This document shows, piece after piece, positions 41,709 through 51,055 of a stretch of 64,000 bases of DNA (position 1 is the stretch's first letter; every line of letters starts with the position of its first letter). The notes beneath the pieces were generated by a model, which saw only the letters and a list, made by a program, of their open reading frames with translations, had not been told where the DNA came from and searched no databases. The stretch is from positions 744,001 through 808,000 of the forward strand of contig NZ_JACRSO010000001.1 of assembly GCF_014384745.1 (NCBI RefSeq), written 5' to 3'. This DNA comes from Luoshenia tenuis (GTDB lineage Bacteria; Bacillota; Clostridia; Christensenellales; GCA-900066905). The translations under genes were made by a program, and so were the position numbers.

Positions 41709-42052
41709 TAAGCGACCTCATCCCAAGCAAACGCATGATTCTGCACCCTCACAAAATCACAAGTCACTTATCTATACAGAAGTCGCGCATTAATCAGATT
41801 CAATTCACGCAAAGGTGGTGCGCTGTTGAAGCTAATCGCCGCCTTTCACCGAATTATGCCCCCAAAAGCAACAATATATCGGTATAATAAGGGCTTATCC
41901 CAGCTAAAACAAAGAAGTGATTGATATGTCACTATTATGTAGTTTCCTTCAGTAAAAAGTGTTGGATATATCCCAAATATTTGTTATTCTAATCTTTCTT
42001 CTTCCTTCTGTATTACAACTGTCAGTATATAAAAGCTACTATAATATCACAT
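41709..42052. other. Intergenic stretch with one possible tiny reading frame
   Basis: AT-rich DNA with no sizeable gene. The only coding candidate is a 32-codon frame (TTG at 41826 to TGA at 41924, plus strand) with AAAGGTGG eight bases upstream; its product would be a short basic peptide starting MKLIAAFHRIM. It diverges from the XRE gene. I see nothing else. Confidence 0.5.
41826..41924 (+). CDS. Possible 32-residue peptide divergent from the XRE gene
   Basis: Starts at TTG with a fair ribosome site (AAAGGTGG) and encodes a basic amphipathic peptide. Its only support is the ribosome site and the position opposite a small XRE regulator with paired operators. No homologue comes to mind; may be chance. 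Confidence 0.25.
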   Translation: MKLIAAFHRIMPPKATIYRYNKGLSQLKQRSD

Positions 42053-42087
42053 AAAAAAGAGCGAAAAGGGTTAACCCTTTTCGCTCT
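42053..42087 (-). terminator. Intrinsic terminator of the serine hydrolase gene
   Basis: A perfect 30-bp palindrome with arms AGAGCGAAAAGGGTT and its complement, followed by T6 on the minus strand. Confidence 0.9.
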
Positions 42088-42134
42088 ACACCACCCGCTA
42101 TACACTTTTTATTACATTGGTTCTTCCGTTCCCC

Positions 42135-43292
42135 TTACAGCATCGCATACATCGCCGCGGTGAAACGCGGGATAAAGTCCGCATGCGCGCCGGGTATGCG
42201 CCCTACCAGGTATACCGCCGTGAGTTTCTCCACCGGGTCGATGCACATATAGGTTCCCGGCATACCGTCCCATCCAAACTCGCCGCCAGAGCCGTTAGAA
42301 CCCGCGGCTGCACGGTCCTGCAGCACCCGCACGGTCAGCCCGTATCCGTATCCGCGCTGAGATTCCCAAACGCTGGTCCTGCGCTGTTCATCCGTCAGGT
42401 GGTTGGTACGCATCAGGTCTACCGTTTTACGGCCCAGGATCCGCTGCCCATCCAGCGTGCCGCCCATCATCAGCATCTGGCACAGACGCGTATAATCCGC
42501 CGCAGTGCTCATCAGCCCGCCCCCGCCGGATTCGATCCGTTCAAGCTCGCACATGCCGCTGCTCTTCGCGTCAAAAACCCGGTAGCCCTGTTCCACCTCA
42601 TAGATCTTGGCGATGCGCCCCTGTTTTTCCGCCGGCATTTTAAATCCGGTATCCCGCATACCCAAAGGTTCAAAGATCTCTTCGCGCATAAACTTGCCCA
42701 GCGTCCGCCCGTCGATCACCTCAACCAGGGCACCTAAAATATCGGTGGACAAGCCGTACATCCAATGCGCGCCGGGCTGAAAGCAAAGCGGAACCTGGCC
42801 GATGGCGTTAGCTAAAGAGACCGTATCATAGCACTGCCCCGTTCCCTCCTTAGCGGCTACATCCTCAAACAGCTCCTGCATCCTGCGGGCCACGTATCCA
42901 ATCTCATTGCCATAGGGGATCCCGCTGGTCATGGTGAAAAGGTCGCGTATCGCCACGGGCCGCGCCGCCGGCGTCAGGGTTATACGTCCATCCAACCCTT
43001 CCGATGCCACCTGCTGGTTCTTAAAGCCTGGCAGATAAGCCTCCACCGGGTCATACATCTTATACAGCCCCCGCTCGTAGAGGATCAGCATACATACCGA
43101 GGTGATCACCTTGCTCATCGAAAAGATGCGAAAGATCGTATCCGGCGCCATGGGCGTACGGTTCTCCAAATCCGCAAAACCCAGGCTCTTTTGGTAAAGC
43201 GGCTCCAGATCCTTAGTGACCAGCACGTTTACACCAGCTACATCTTCTTTAGCCACAAAACTTTCCAGCAACGAAGTTAGGTATTCTTTCAT
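42135..43292 (-). CDS. Beta-lactamase-fold serine hydrolase (class C/EstB-like)
   Basis: A 385-residue cytosolic-looking protein of the penicillin-binding/class C beta-lactamase fold. The catalytic SxxK is Ser58-Met-Ser-Lys61 in FRIFSMSKVITSV; a Tyr motif is expected near the YGLSTDILG region, and GSGGEFGWDGMPGTYMCID in outline fits the third motif area of EstB-type esterases. There is no signal peptide, so it is more likely an esterase or peptidase than a secreted beta-lactamase. Single gene with its own terminator. Confidence 0.85.
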   Translation of the reverse strand: MKEYLTSLLESFVAKEDVAGVNVLVTKDLEPLYQKSLGFADLENRTPMAPDTIFRIFSMSKVITSVCMLILYERGLYKMYDPVEAYLPGFKNQQVASEGLDGRITLTPAARPVAIRDLFTMTSGIPYGNEIGYVARRMQELFEDVAAKEGTGQCYDTVSLANAIGQVPLCFQPGAHWMYGLSTDILGALVEVIDGRTLGKFMREEIFEPLGMRDTGFKMPAEKQGRIAKIYEVEQGYRVFDAKSSGMCELERIESGGGGLMSTAADYTRLCQMLMMGGTLDGQRILGRKTVDLMRTNHLTDEQRRTSVWESQRGYGYGLTVRVLQDRAAAGSNGSGGEFGWDGMPGTYMCIDPVEKLTAVYLVGRIPGAHADFIPRFTAAMYAML

Positions 43293-43409
43293 TTTGTTTA
43301 GCCCCCTTCAAATTTTCTCTCGTCAGGCGCAGCCTACTTGGTTCAAGTTTACCACACTCCTGCGCGCCCGCTCAACAGACGAATCCGCGCTCTTGTGTAC
43401 AAAGAAATT

Positions 43410-43443
43410 AAAAAAAGCGGTGCCAAATTGGCGCCGCCTTTTC
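43410..43443 (-). terminator. Intrinsic terminator of the cysE gene
   Basis: GGCGGCGCC-5-GGCACCGCT imperfect stem with A4 before it and T7 after it on the minus strand. Confidence 0.8.
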
Positions 43444-43457
43444 CACTCTTTCTAGGT

Positions 43458-44162
43458 TCAATCCCCGCATTTTTCCTCTCCGGGGTCTAATTTGCCCTGC
43501 GAAAGCAGCTGGGCCGTATGGCGTTTGCAGCGGTTTTCCAACTGTTCGATGCGCTTGTACAAATCGCAGATCTCCTCGTCGATGGGGTCTGGCAGCCTTA
43601 CCTGATCCAGATCCACCGCCTGCTCGCCCTCGTCCGGCAAAATGGGTTCGGGCCGGCGCACGATGCGCGCCGGGTTGCCCACCACCGTGCAGCCCGGCGG
43701 CACCTCCTTAAGTACCACAGAGCCCGCGCCGATCTTGCTGTTATCCCCAACCGTAAAGGGGCCCAAAACCTTTGCGCCTGAGCCGATCATCACATTATGC
43801 CCCAGCGTAGGGTGGCGCTTGCCGGTATCCTTTCCCGTGCCGCCCAGGGTCACCCCCTGATAAAGGGTGCAGTAATCCCCTACCACCGCCGTTTCACCGA
43901 TGACCACGCCCGAGCCATGGTCGATAAACACGCCCTCGCCGATCACCGCGCCGGGATGGATCTCAATGCCGGTGATGCGCCGCGTCCGCTGAGAGACCAT
44001 GCGCGCCAGCAGCTTATGTCCGCGCTTGTACAGCCAATGGGCCCTGCGGTGGCGGCGGATGGCCCGCAGCCCTGGATAGCACAGCCATACCTCAAAGGCG
44101 CTGGTCGCCGCCGGGTCGCGTTTTAATACTGCATCGATATCCTTTTTCCAGTGTTTGAACAT
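43458..44162 (-). CDS. cysE: Serine O-acetyltransferase
   Basis: First enzyme of cysteine synthesis, 234 residues, making O-acetylserine from serine and acetyl-CoA. The N-terminal helices (FEVWLCYPGLRAIRRHRRAHWL in outline) are followed by left-handed beta-helix repeats with the active-site EIHPGAVIGEGVFIDHG, GETAVVGD and TLGGTGKDTGKRHPTLG. The C-terminus is longer than in compact EpsC-type enzymes and ends in a charged, possibly coiled segment with two late cysteines. No cysK is next to it. Start ATG at 44162. Confidence 0.93.
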   Translation of the reverse strand: MFKHWKKDIDAVLKRDPAATSAFEVWLCYPGLRAIRRHRRAHWLYKRGHKLLARMVSQRTRRITGIEIHPGAVIGEGVFIDHGSGVVIGETAVVGDYCTLYQGVTLGGTGKDTGKRHPTLGHNVMIGSGAKVLGPFTVGDNSKIGAGSVVLKEVPPGCTVVGNPARIVRRPEPILPDEGEQAVDLDQVRLPDPIDEEICDLYKRIEQLENRCKRHTAQLLSQGKLDPGEEKCGD

Positions 44163-44207
44163 CCTTTTCTAGCTCCTATTCTGGCCTTTAGCGGCCCATC
44201 CATGGGT

Positions 44208-45422
44208 TCACAGCGGCAGGATATCCTGCGGACATCGCGTCAGCAAGCGCATGCCCTCTTCCATCACGACATAGGTGTTCTCCGTACCTACCGCGCCCAC
44301 GCCCGGTACGATGAACTTGGGCTCCAGCGCGATGACCATGCCCCGCTCCAGCGCCGTATCCGTTTGGGCGATCACCGGCAATTCGTTGATCTGGATGCCT
44401 AAGCCGTGCCCCACAAAGCGTGCCTGGCGCTCCAGCCCCATAAAGCAGCGCTGGGCGCCGCCCTCTCGGGCGATCTCCAGCGCGCGCTCGTACAGCGCCG
44501 CACAGCATGCCCCAGGTTTACCCATCAGGGCCAGTTCCCGCTGGATCTGCAGGGACAGCTCGTGGAGCGCGTATGCCTCTTTGGGCAACACGCCCTTAGC
44601 AAATACGCGGGTAATATCCCCCAAATAGCCATTATAATTGGCCGAAAAATCCACCATCACGGTCTGTCCATCCAGGATCGGCGCGCCGCACTGGCCCACC
44701 GGCAAGGAAGGATGCCGTCCCGCGCCGCCCAGGGCAAAATCGTAGGGCGAAACCGCCGCTGCGTTGTCTCCAGCCAGCAGCGTGCCCATATGGGCCTCCA
44801 TCCGCTCCCCAAAGGTTCGGAATACGCCCAGGTGTCCCTCGCGCCGGCAGGCATATTCCACCGCGCAGGCAAAGTCCCAATCCGTCATTCCCTCGCGGTA
44901 AAGTTCCGCCGCACCGGCGATGATCTCCGATTGAATCTGGCACCCCTGGGCGATCAGGGAAAGCTCCAGGGGCGTTTTTACGCTGCGCGCCAGGCGCAGC
45001 GCCCGGCTGCCCGGCAGCGCCTGCGCCTTGGGAAAAGCTCCGGCTAAACGCGCATACAGCGCCTGGGAGATGTCTTCATCTTCCAACGCCAGCCTGTCGG
45101 GCAGGGGCATCCCCTCGCCCTGCAGCCACGATGGGATCTGCTCGGGCTTGCGCACCCGGACGACCTGGCCCACCGGTACTTCAGGCTCTCCCCGCCGCAC
45201 AAAGAAAACCGGCTCCCCTTCCACCGGCAGGTAATAGAATCCATCGCAGATGCCGCCCGTCAGATATAAAAGGTTGGGGTTGGCGGTGCAAAGGGCGGCC
45301 TGCGCGTCCATGCGTTTCAACTGCGCGCGCACCCGTTCTATCCGCTTGGCAAAATCGCCCTGTATCAGCGCCTCCGTCCAATCGCCTGTATAATCCAAAT
45401 CGACATTTTTTATCCTCGTCAT
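44208..45422 (-). CDS. M24 family Xaa-Pro aminopeptidase-like protein
   Basis: A 404-residue protein with a creatinase N-terminal domain (residues 1 to about 155) and a pita-bread metallopeptidase domain. The five metal ligands can be matched: Asp in VMVDFSANYNG, Asp in YLGDITRVF, His in FVGHGLGIQINE, Glu in IALEPKF and Glu in VGTENTYVV. Enzymes of this type trim dipeptides or oligopeptides with proline in second place. Cytosolic; about 45 bp from cysE on the same strand. Confidence 0.9.
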   Translation of the reverse strand: MTRIKNVDLDYTGDWTEALIQGDFAKRIERVRAQLKRMDAQAALCTANPNLLYLTGGICDGFYYLPVEGEPVFFVRRGEPEVPVGQVVRVRKPEQIPSWLQGEGMPLPDRLALEDEDISQALYARLAGAFPKAQALPGSRALRLARSVKTPLELSLIAQGCQIQSEIIAGAAELYREGMTDWDFACAVEYACRREGHLGVFRTFGERMEAHMGTLLAGDNAAAVSPYDFALGGAGRHPSLPVGQCGAPILDGQTVMVDFSANYNGYLGDITRVFAKGVLPKEAYALHELSLQIQRELALMGKPGACCAALYERALEIAREGGAQRCFMGLERQARFVGHGLGIQINELPVIAQTDTALERGMVIALEPKFIVPGVGAVGTENTYVVMEEGMRLLTRCPQDILPL

Positions 45423-45528
45423 ATTTTCTTCCTAGTCCCTCTTCCTGCGTACTGCTTACAGCTCAAATTCATAGTTATTCTCTATTATATAGCAACCCCG
45501 CCATTAGGGCAACCGGTACCGGCCCGCT

Positions 45529-46875
45529 TCAGGGCAGTTTGCGGAAGCTCTGGCTGGGGTTGGCATCGGCCAGCCGCTTTTCCATCAGTTCATCCACCGT
45601 TACAAAGGTAAAGCCATCCTTTTGCAGCTGGTCGATCACCTGCAGGGCGGCATCCACGCTGGTCGGCAGCATATCGTGCAGCAGGATGATGTCGCCGTCG
45701 TGGGCATTTTTGACGATATGTTTGACCAGGTAGCTGGTGTTGCGGTGCCCCCAATCGTCCGGGTCGATGGACCAAAACACCACAGACTTGCCTATAAAAG
45801 GGGTGTATTCCTCCTCCCAAAAGCCAAAGGGCGGGCGCAGCAGCTTGGGCTTTTGCCCTGTAACCGCCTCGATCGCTTCATCCGCCTTGTTCAGCTCCTC
45901 CTGTACCTGGGATAGGGAAAGGCCGTTGAGCCCGCGGTGGGAATAGGTGTGGTTGCCGATGCTGTGCCCCTCTGCCACCATACGTCCGATCAGCTCTTTT
46001 TGTTCCTGCGCCCGCTCCCCTACAAGAAAAAAGGTGCAGCGCACGTCCCGCTTTTTCAGCCCGTCTAACAGTTTAACGGTATTGGTGGGGTGTGGCCCGT
46101 CGTCAAACGTCAGGGCGATCAGCTTTTCTTCTTTCGGGCTGCCCGTCAACCTCAGTTCCACCGGCAGGTATTGCGCGCGCAGCACGTTTTGCAATTCATC
46201 CCACCCGATCAGCACCTCCGGCATCCCATAAGCCCAGGGCGCTACCTGATAGGGGCTAAAAAACAGCCTCAGCCCCTCAGGCTCCGGGGCGAACACCGCA
46301 AAGTTTTCCTCCTTCGGCGTCAGCCCCACACTGGCCATGTATTCGTCATAGCTTTCGGGCTGCTCCCGCAGCTTTTGCAACGCCAGCTTGGATAGCGTGG
46401 CCAGATAATCGGTATTCGGATCGAAAATATCCTGCAAGGTGGTTTGCTGCCCACTTTCCAGATTAAAGGTAAAGGTGTCGAGCAGATACGCCCCGTGGGC
46501 TCCCAGCAGGTCCTGATATTGTTTAAAATAGAAGGTGACCGTATCCGTATTATACCAGATGGGCTGGTATTCCATCGTCAGGCTGCAGGGGGCGCCCGCC
46601 ATCGTGGGCAGGTCCCCGGCCTGCTGTTTAAAGGCGTCAACCTGCCCCATGGCCCACTGCATAAGGGTATTGTCTACCGCCTCTACCCCGGTAAGGGGAA
46701 TTTTTCCGCTGATCTCACAGCCCGGCTGACCCTCTACCAGGGAGGAAATGGCGATCTCTCCAAATTGCCGGGTTTGGGGCTGCGCGTTCATCTTGACATC
46801 CTCCGGCGCCGCGCAGGCCGTTAAAAAGCATAGCCCCGCCAGCGCCAGGGCCATGAACATTCTTCTTTTCCGCAT
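45529..46875 (-). CDS. Lipoprotein polysaccharide deacetylase (PdaC-like: DUF3298 plus NodB)
   Basis: A 448-residue surface lipoprotein: the signal peptide ends in LTAC, giving lipidation at Cys21. Residues about 40 to 235 form a DUF4163/DUF3298-type domain (GCEISGKIPLTGVEAVDNTL and FTFNLESGQQTTLQDIF in outline). The NodB deacetylase follows with LTFDDGPHP, the His pair in GNHTYSH, RPPFGFW and WSIDPDDWG, and IILLHD. All metal and catalytic residues are present. It probably deacetylates peptidoglycan or another cell-wall glycan, as PdaC does in Bacillus subtilis. Confidence 0.9.
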   Translation of the reverse strand: MRKRRMFMALALAGLCFLTACAAPEDVKMNAQPQTRQFGEIAISSLVEGQPGCEISGKIPLTGVEAVDNTLMQWAMGQVDAFKQQAGDLPTMAGAPCSLTMEYQPIWYNTDTVTFYFKQYQDLLGAHGAYLLDTFTFNLESGQQTTLQDIFDPNTDYLATLSKLALQKLREQPESYDEYMASVGLTPKEENFAVFAPEPEGLRLFFSPYQVAPWAYGMPEVLIGWDELQNVLRAQYLPVELRLTGSPKEEKLIALTFDDGPHPTNTVKLLDGLKKRDVRCTFFLVGERAQEQKELIGRMVAEGHSIGNHTYSHRGLNGLSLSQVQEELNKADEAIEAVTGQKPKLLRPPFGFWEEEYTPFIGKSVVFWSIDPDDWGHRNTSYLVKHIVKNAHDGDIILLHDMLPTSVDAALQVIDQLQKDGFTFVTVDELMEKRLADANPSQSFRKLP

Positions 46876-46973
46876 TTTAAAGCCTCCTCTCCTCCTAGCA
46901 GTATATAAACTAAAACGCCAAAAAAGCCCACCGTTTTTGTTTCGGCAGGCCTTTATCCACGTACCAGCGCAGC

Positions 46974-47007
46974 AAAAAAGGGACGCGCATACTGCACGTC
47001 CCTTTAG
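46974..47007 (-). terminator. Intrinsic terminator of pyk
   Basis: AAAGGGACG / CGTCCCTTT stem with an inner loop of about ten bases and T6 on the minus strand. Confidence 0.8.
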
Positions 47008-47018
47008 AATCGTCTGGT

Positions 47019-48779
47019 TTATTGCCCCTGGGTGCGGGTCACTCCGCTGTAGACCTGGCCGCTGGCCGCGTCTACTGTGACCACCGTGCCGCTTTTTAGT
47101 ATGCAGGTGGCGTTCTCCGCGCCGCAGATCACCGGGATATCCCGCGTAAGCCCCACAATGGCGGCCAGGTTGGTCATGCCCTCCTGCTCGGTAATGATCG
47201 CCCGGGCCTTTTTCAGCGCCGGCATCATCCGCTCGTCCGCCCGCGGCACCACCAGAATATCGCCCTCGTTAAAGTTCTCCTGTACCTCCTGCGCGCTGTG
47301 CGCCACGCACAGCTGCCCGCTGACTGAAAGCCGGTTGACGCCCAGGCCCTTGACCAGCACGTTGCCTACGATGTGCACCTTGAGGATATTGGTATTGCCG
47401 GTCACCCCGATGGGGATGCCCGCGGTGATCACCAGCAGGTCTCCGTTTTTCACCTGCCCGGTAGCCACTGCGCTCTCCACCGCCTGGTCGAACATCTCGT
47501 CGGTGGCGGTCATCTCGGTGCACAGCGCCGGCGTCACGCCCCAGGACAGGGCCAGCTGGTGGTACACCTGTTTGAGCGTGGTACAGGCGATGATCGGACA
47601 GGCCGGCCGGAAGGACGATATCCGCTTGGCCGTACGGCCCGAGATGGTAAAGGTGATGATCGCCACAGCGCTCAAATCGTGTGCAGTGGTGCAGGTCGCA
47701 TGCGAAATGGCGTTGGTCACGCTCATATTCAGGTCCTGCTTTTGCTGGTTAAAGCGTTTGATATAATCGATATCCGATTCCGCCCGGCAGGCTATGCGCG
47801 CCATGGTGCGCACGCTCTCCACCGGGTAAGCGCCCATCGCCGTCTCCCCCGAGAGCATGATGGCGCTGGTGCCATCGTACACGGCGTTAGCCACATCGCT
47901 CACCTCCGCTCGGGTGGGTCGGGGGTTTTTGATCATCGAATCCAACATCTGAGTGGCGGTGATCACCCGCTTGCCCATGGCCAGCGAACGCTTGATCATC
48001 TTTTTCTGCACGATGGGCAGCTCGTCAAAGGGGATCTCCACGCCCAAGTCACCCCGGGCCACCATAATGCCGTCGGAAACCTTTAAAATCTCCTCCAGGT
48101 TGCGCACGCCGTCGCTGTTCTCCAACTTGGCGATGACGTTGATGTTCTCCCCGTGGTGCTGTTCTAAGATACGCTTAACATCCAGCACGTCGTACGCGCT
48201 GCGGCAAAAGGAAGCGGCGATAAAGTCTACGCCCTGCTCCACGCCGAAAATGATATCCGCCTCATCCTTTTCGCTGATATAGGGCAGGTTCAGCATGATG
48301 CCCGGCAGATTGATAGACTTTTTGTTCGACAGCGCCCCGCCGTTTATGACCTGGCAGATGATGTCCTCCTCCGTCACCCGTTTGGCCTCCAGCTCGATCA
48401 GCCCGTCGTCCACCAGGATGCGCGCGCCGGGCTTGACATCCTTGGGCAAGTCCTTATAGGTGATGGAGACCTGGGTCTCATCCCCTACGATCTGGCGGGT
48501 GGTCAGCGTAAAAGTCTCCCCCGCCGCAAGCATCACCGGCGGATCGGCAAAATCTCCGGTGCGTACCTCCGGCCCCTTGGTATCCAGCAAGATGGCAATG
48601 GGCAGGTGCATCTCCTCGCGCAGCTGCTTGACCAGAGCGATCCTCCGGGCGTGCTCCTCATGGTCTCCATGGCTGAAGTTCAGCCGGGCCACGTTCATCC
48701 CGCTCTCGATCATTTCCCGCAGGACGCCGGGCTTGTCCGTTGCCGGGCCCAGCGTACAGATAATTTTTGTTTTAATCAT
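47019..48779 (-). CDS. pyk: Pyruvate kinase with C-terminal PEP-utilising domain
   Basis: Glycolytic enzyme of 586 residues making pyruvate and ATP from phosphoenolpyruvate and ADP. KTKIICTLGPA opens the protein; the active-site signature ends in NVIAKLENSDGVRNLEEIL, MVARGDLGVEIP and ATQMLDSMI; the allosteric C domain follows. Residues about 475 to 580 add the phosphohistidine-type mobile domain (FNEGDILVVPRADERMMPALKKA in outline, with AENATCIL late), usual in Bacillota, but with no clear TxH catalytic His. Single-gene unit. Confidence 0.95.
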   Translation of the reverse strand: MIKTKIICTLGPATDKPGVLREMIESGMNVARLNFSHGDHEEHARRIALVKQLREEMHLPIAILLDTKGPEVRTGDFADPPVMLAAGETFTLTTRQIVGDETQVSITYKDLPKDVKPGARILVDDGLIELEAKRVTEEDIICQVINGGALSNKKSINLPGIMLNLPYISEKDEADIIFGVEQGVDFIAASFCRSAYDVLDVKRILEQHHGENINVIAKLENSDGVRNLEEILKVSDGIMVARGDLGVEIPFDELPIVQKKMIKRSLAMGKRVITATQMLDSMIKNPRPTRAEVSDVANAVYDGTSAIMLSGETAMGAYPVESVRTMARIACRAESDIDYIKRFNQQKQDLNMSVTNAISHATCTTAHDLSAVAIITFTISGRTAKRISSFRPACPIIACTTLKQVYHQLALSWGVTPALCTEMTATDEMFDQAVESAVATGQVKNGDLLVITAGIPIGVTGNTNILKVHIVGNVLVKGLGVNRLSVSGQLCVAHSAQEVQENFNEGDILVVPRADERMMPALKKARAIITEQEGMTNLAAIVGLTRDIPVICGAENATCILKSGTVVTVDAASGQVYSGVTRTQGQ

Positions 48780-48818
48780 AGGATCCCTTCCTTAAAAGGC
48801 AAATTTCCCACCAATGCC

Positions 48819-48847
48819 ATTGTACTTTCCCCGCGTCAACTTCACAA
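48819..48847 (-). promoter_or_regulatory. Possible promoter of pyk
   Basis: TTGTGA (48842-48847), 17-bp spacer, TACAAT (48819-48824) on the minus strand. Confidence 0.5.
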
Positions 48848-48901
48848 GCTTTTTTTCTTGTCAGCTTGCAAACAATGATGAACTTGCAGTTTTTATTGCA
48901 C

Positions 48902-48947
48902 AAGAGGCAGCCTCTTATTGCTTTGTATGGAAAACCAGGCCTATAAT
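48902..48947 (+). promoter_or_regulatory. Promoter with upstream dyad before the UroD-like gene
   Basis: TTGCTT (48918-48923), 18-bp spacer, TATAAT (48942-48947) on the plus strand. AAGAGGC-1-GCCTCTT, a perfect dyad at 48902-48916, abuts the -35 box and could be an activator or repressor site. Confidence 0.5.
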
Positions 48948-48982
48948 AAAGTATATAAAGCAGTTAAAGGGGGGCTTATATC

Positions 48983-49936
48983 ATGGATAAAAAAACGCGC
49001 ACACTCAAGGCCTTTCGGGGCGAAAAAGTCGACCGGCCGCCGTACACCTTCTGGCACCATTTTAGCGGAGATCAGACCTTCGGCAGACCCAACGTAGCGG
49101 CGCACGCTAAATTCTACCGGGAAAGCGGTGAGGATTTTCTCAAAATGATGTGCGACGGGTATATGTACACCCCATTGGGGATCGAGGTCAAGTCCGCTTC
49201 CGATTGGGACCATATCCGCCTGCCCAAGCTGGATGATCCATTTATCACCCAGCAGGTGGATAAGATCAAGATGTTCCGCGATCTGGAGGGGGAGGCCTGC
49301 GTATTTTATAACATGTTCGCCGCCTTTTCCAACATCCGCTTTGCCACCAGCGATGAACTGGTGATGGCCCACATGCGGGAGAACCGGCCCGCCGTGCTGC
49401 GCGCGCTGGACGCAGTAGCCCAGGTTTCGGCCGAGATGGCCCGGCTTTTTGTGCAGGAGGGCGGCGCCACCGGCGTGTTCCTCCCCATCCAGGGCGGCGA
49501 GCGGGACCGCTTCAGCGTGGAGGAATATAAGGAATACATCTCGCCCAGCGATCTTGTCACCATCCGCGCAGCCAACGCCGTTTCGGATTATAATATCGTC
49601 CATCTTTGCGGCTGGGCGGGCATCCAAAACCATTTGGACGCCTGGCGGGATTATCCGGCCGCCGTCATCAACTGGGATGTGCATACCGACAAGATGTCGT
49701 TAAAAGAGGGCAAAACTTACTTTACCCACTGCAACGCGGTGATGGGCGGGTTTGACAACAAAGCTCAAAGCGTGATCTACCACGCCGATAAGGCCGCTTT
49801 GCAGCAGTATACCCGGGAGCTGGTGGCCCAGGCCGGGAAGGATGGCCTCGTCCTCTCTTCGGATTGCTCGCTGGACGAGTCCATCCCCTACGAGCGGCTG
49901 GTTTGGATCGGGGAAGCGCTAGATAGCCTGATCTAA
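48983..49936 (+). CDS. Uroporphyrinogen decarboxylase (URO-D) family protein
   Basis: TIM-barrel protein of 317 residues in the URO-D superfamily. Seen are RTLKAFRGEKVDRPP at the start, a family hallmark of corrinoid methyltransferase relatives, and HLCGWAGIQNHLDAW with a His-x-Cys pair that in MtaA/CmuA-like proteins binds zinc, then NWDVHTDKMSLKEG and LVLSSDCSLDES with another Cys. It lacks the substrate-binding start of true HemE. Most likely a methyltransferase-type member, but no corrinoid protein gene is near. Monocistronic, with a terminator. Confidence 0.82.
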   Translation: MDKKTRTLKAFRGEKVDRPPYTFWHHFSGDQTFGRPNVAAHAKFYRESGEDFLKMMCDGYMYTPLGIEVKSASDWDHIRLPKLDDPFITQQVDKIKMFRDLEGEACVFYNMFAAFSNIRFATSDELVMAHMRENRPAVLRALDAVAQVSAEMARLFVQEGGATGVFLPIQGGERDRFSVEEYKEYISPSDLVTIRAANAVSDYNIVHLCGWAGIQNHLDAWRDYPAAVINWDVHTDKMSLKEGKTYFTHCNAVMGGFDNKAQSVIYHADKAALQQYTRELVAQAGKDGLVLSSDCSLDESIPYERLVWIGEALDSLI

Positions 49937-49968
49937 GCCTGTACCCTTTTAGGGAAATTGCATTGCGA

Positions 49969-49998
49969 GCGGCAGCCTAAATGGCTGCCGCCCTTTTT
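49969..49998 (+). terminator. Intrinsic terminator of the UroD-like gene
   Basis: GCGGCAGCC-5-GGCTGCCGC hairpin followed by CCTTTTT on the plus strand. Confidence 0.85.
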
Positions 49999-50101
49999 AT
50001 GCAAACACCGCTTGAGGCAAACGTGGTTTCCATAAAGCAGTTGTGGTATACTAAATATATCTGTGCTTTTTTGTAGACCGTATTAAAGGAGCTGAAACGC
50101 T

Positions 50102-51031
50102 GTGGCGCCGGAATTGAGCGTGATCATCGTGACCTGGAATTGCGCGCAGCAGGCCGAAGCCTGCCTGCAATCGCTATCCCGCTTTTATCCCGATGGCGAG
50201 GTCATCGTGGTAGATAACGCCTCGGCTGATCTGGACGCCCTACGCGTCAGCTGTACCCGCTATGGCGCAACATTGCTGGCCCAGCGGGATAATCTGGGTT
50301 TTGCCGCCGGCAATAACGTCGGTGCTCGTCACGCGCACGGACGGGACCTGCTGTTTTTAAACCCCGATACCTATTTTACCGACGACAGCCTGCCGCGTGC
50401 CTTACAGGCCTTTGCCCAACTGCGTCCCCATTATGGTGCCCTGGGCTGCCGCCTGCTGGGGGAGGACGGCGCTTTGCAAAAAAGCTGCAGCTTTTTCCCC
50501 ACCGCCGGGCGCGAGGTGTTGGATAAATTTTACTTAAGCCGCCTTTTGCCCCAGGGGCTGCGCACCCGCCTCTCCCTGCCCAATCGGAACTATGCCCGCT
50601 CCGGGCCGGTGGATTGGATCATGGGGGCCTTCGTGCTGGTTGGCCGGGAAGATTTTGAACGCGCCGGCGGCTGGACCGAAGATTATTTTATGTACGGCGA
50701 GGATATGGACCTGTGCTTTAAGCTAAACCGTCTGGGGCGCCCGGTCTATTATTGGGCCGGTGGCAGCGTTGTCCACGCCCACAACGTATCGGCCGCCAAG
50801 CGATATGGGGACAGGCGCATCGTCCGGGTGATCGCCAGCACCCGCCTGTTTTTACAAAAATACGGTACCCAGGGGCGGGCCGCGCGCATCCGCCGCATCA
50901 ACCTTGTCTCTTTCCGGCTGAAAAGGCTGGCCTGCCGCCTGGCGGGCCGCCATGATGCCGCAAAATATTATGGCACGTGCATCGCCGCCTGGCGCGAAGA
51001 GCTCTCCGCGCTGTTGGCGCAGGACGCATAG
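50102..51031 (+). CDS. Family 2 glycosyltransferase (rhamnosyltransferase-like)
   Basis: GT-A fold glycosyltransferase of 309 residues, probably at the inner membrane face. It starts SVIIVTWNCAQQAEACLQSL, has VIVVDNASADLD and LLFLNPDTYF, the DxD-like nucleotide-sugar site, then DWIMGAFVLVGREDFERAGG and YGEDMDLCFKLNRLG with the catalytic-region acids. This is the WcaE/rhamnosyltransferase type. The start is a GTG with AAAGGAGC upstream. First of three glycosyltransferase genes in a row that end in one terminator. Confidence 0.9.
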   Translation: MAPELSVIIVTWNCAQQAEACLQSLSRFYPDGEVIVVDNASADLDALRVSCTRYGATLLAQRDNLGFAAGNNVGARHAHGRDLLFLNPDTYFTDDSLPRALQAFAQLRPHYGALGCRLLGEDGALQKSCSFFPTAGREVLDKFYLSRLLPQGLRTRLSLPNRNYARSGPVDWIMGAFVLVGREDFERAGGWTEDYFMYGEDMDLCFKLNRLGRPVYYWAGGSVVHAHNVSAAKRYGDRRIVRVIASTRLFLQKYGTQGRAARIRRINLVSFRLKRLACRLAGRHDAAKYYGTCIAAWREELSALLAQDA

Positions 51032-51055
51032 CCTTTAACCAAAGGAAGTACATTT

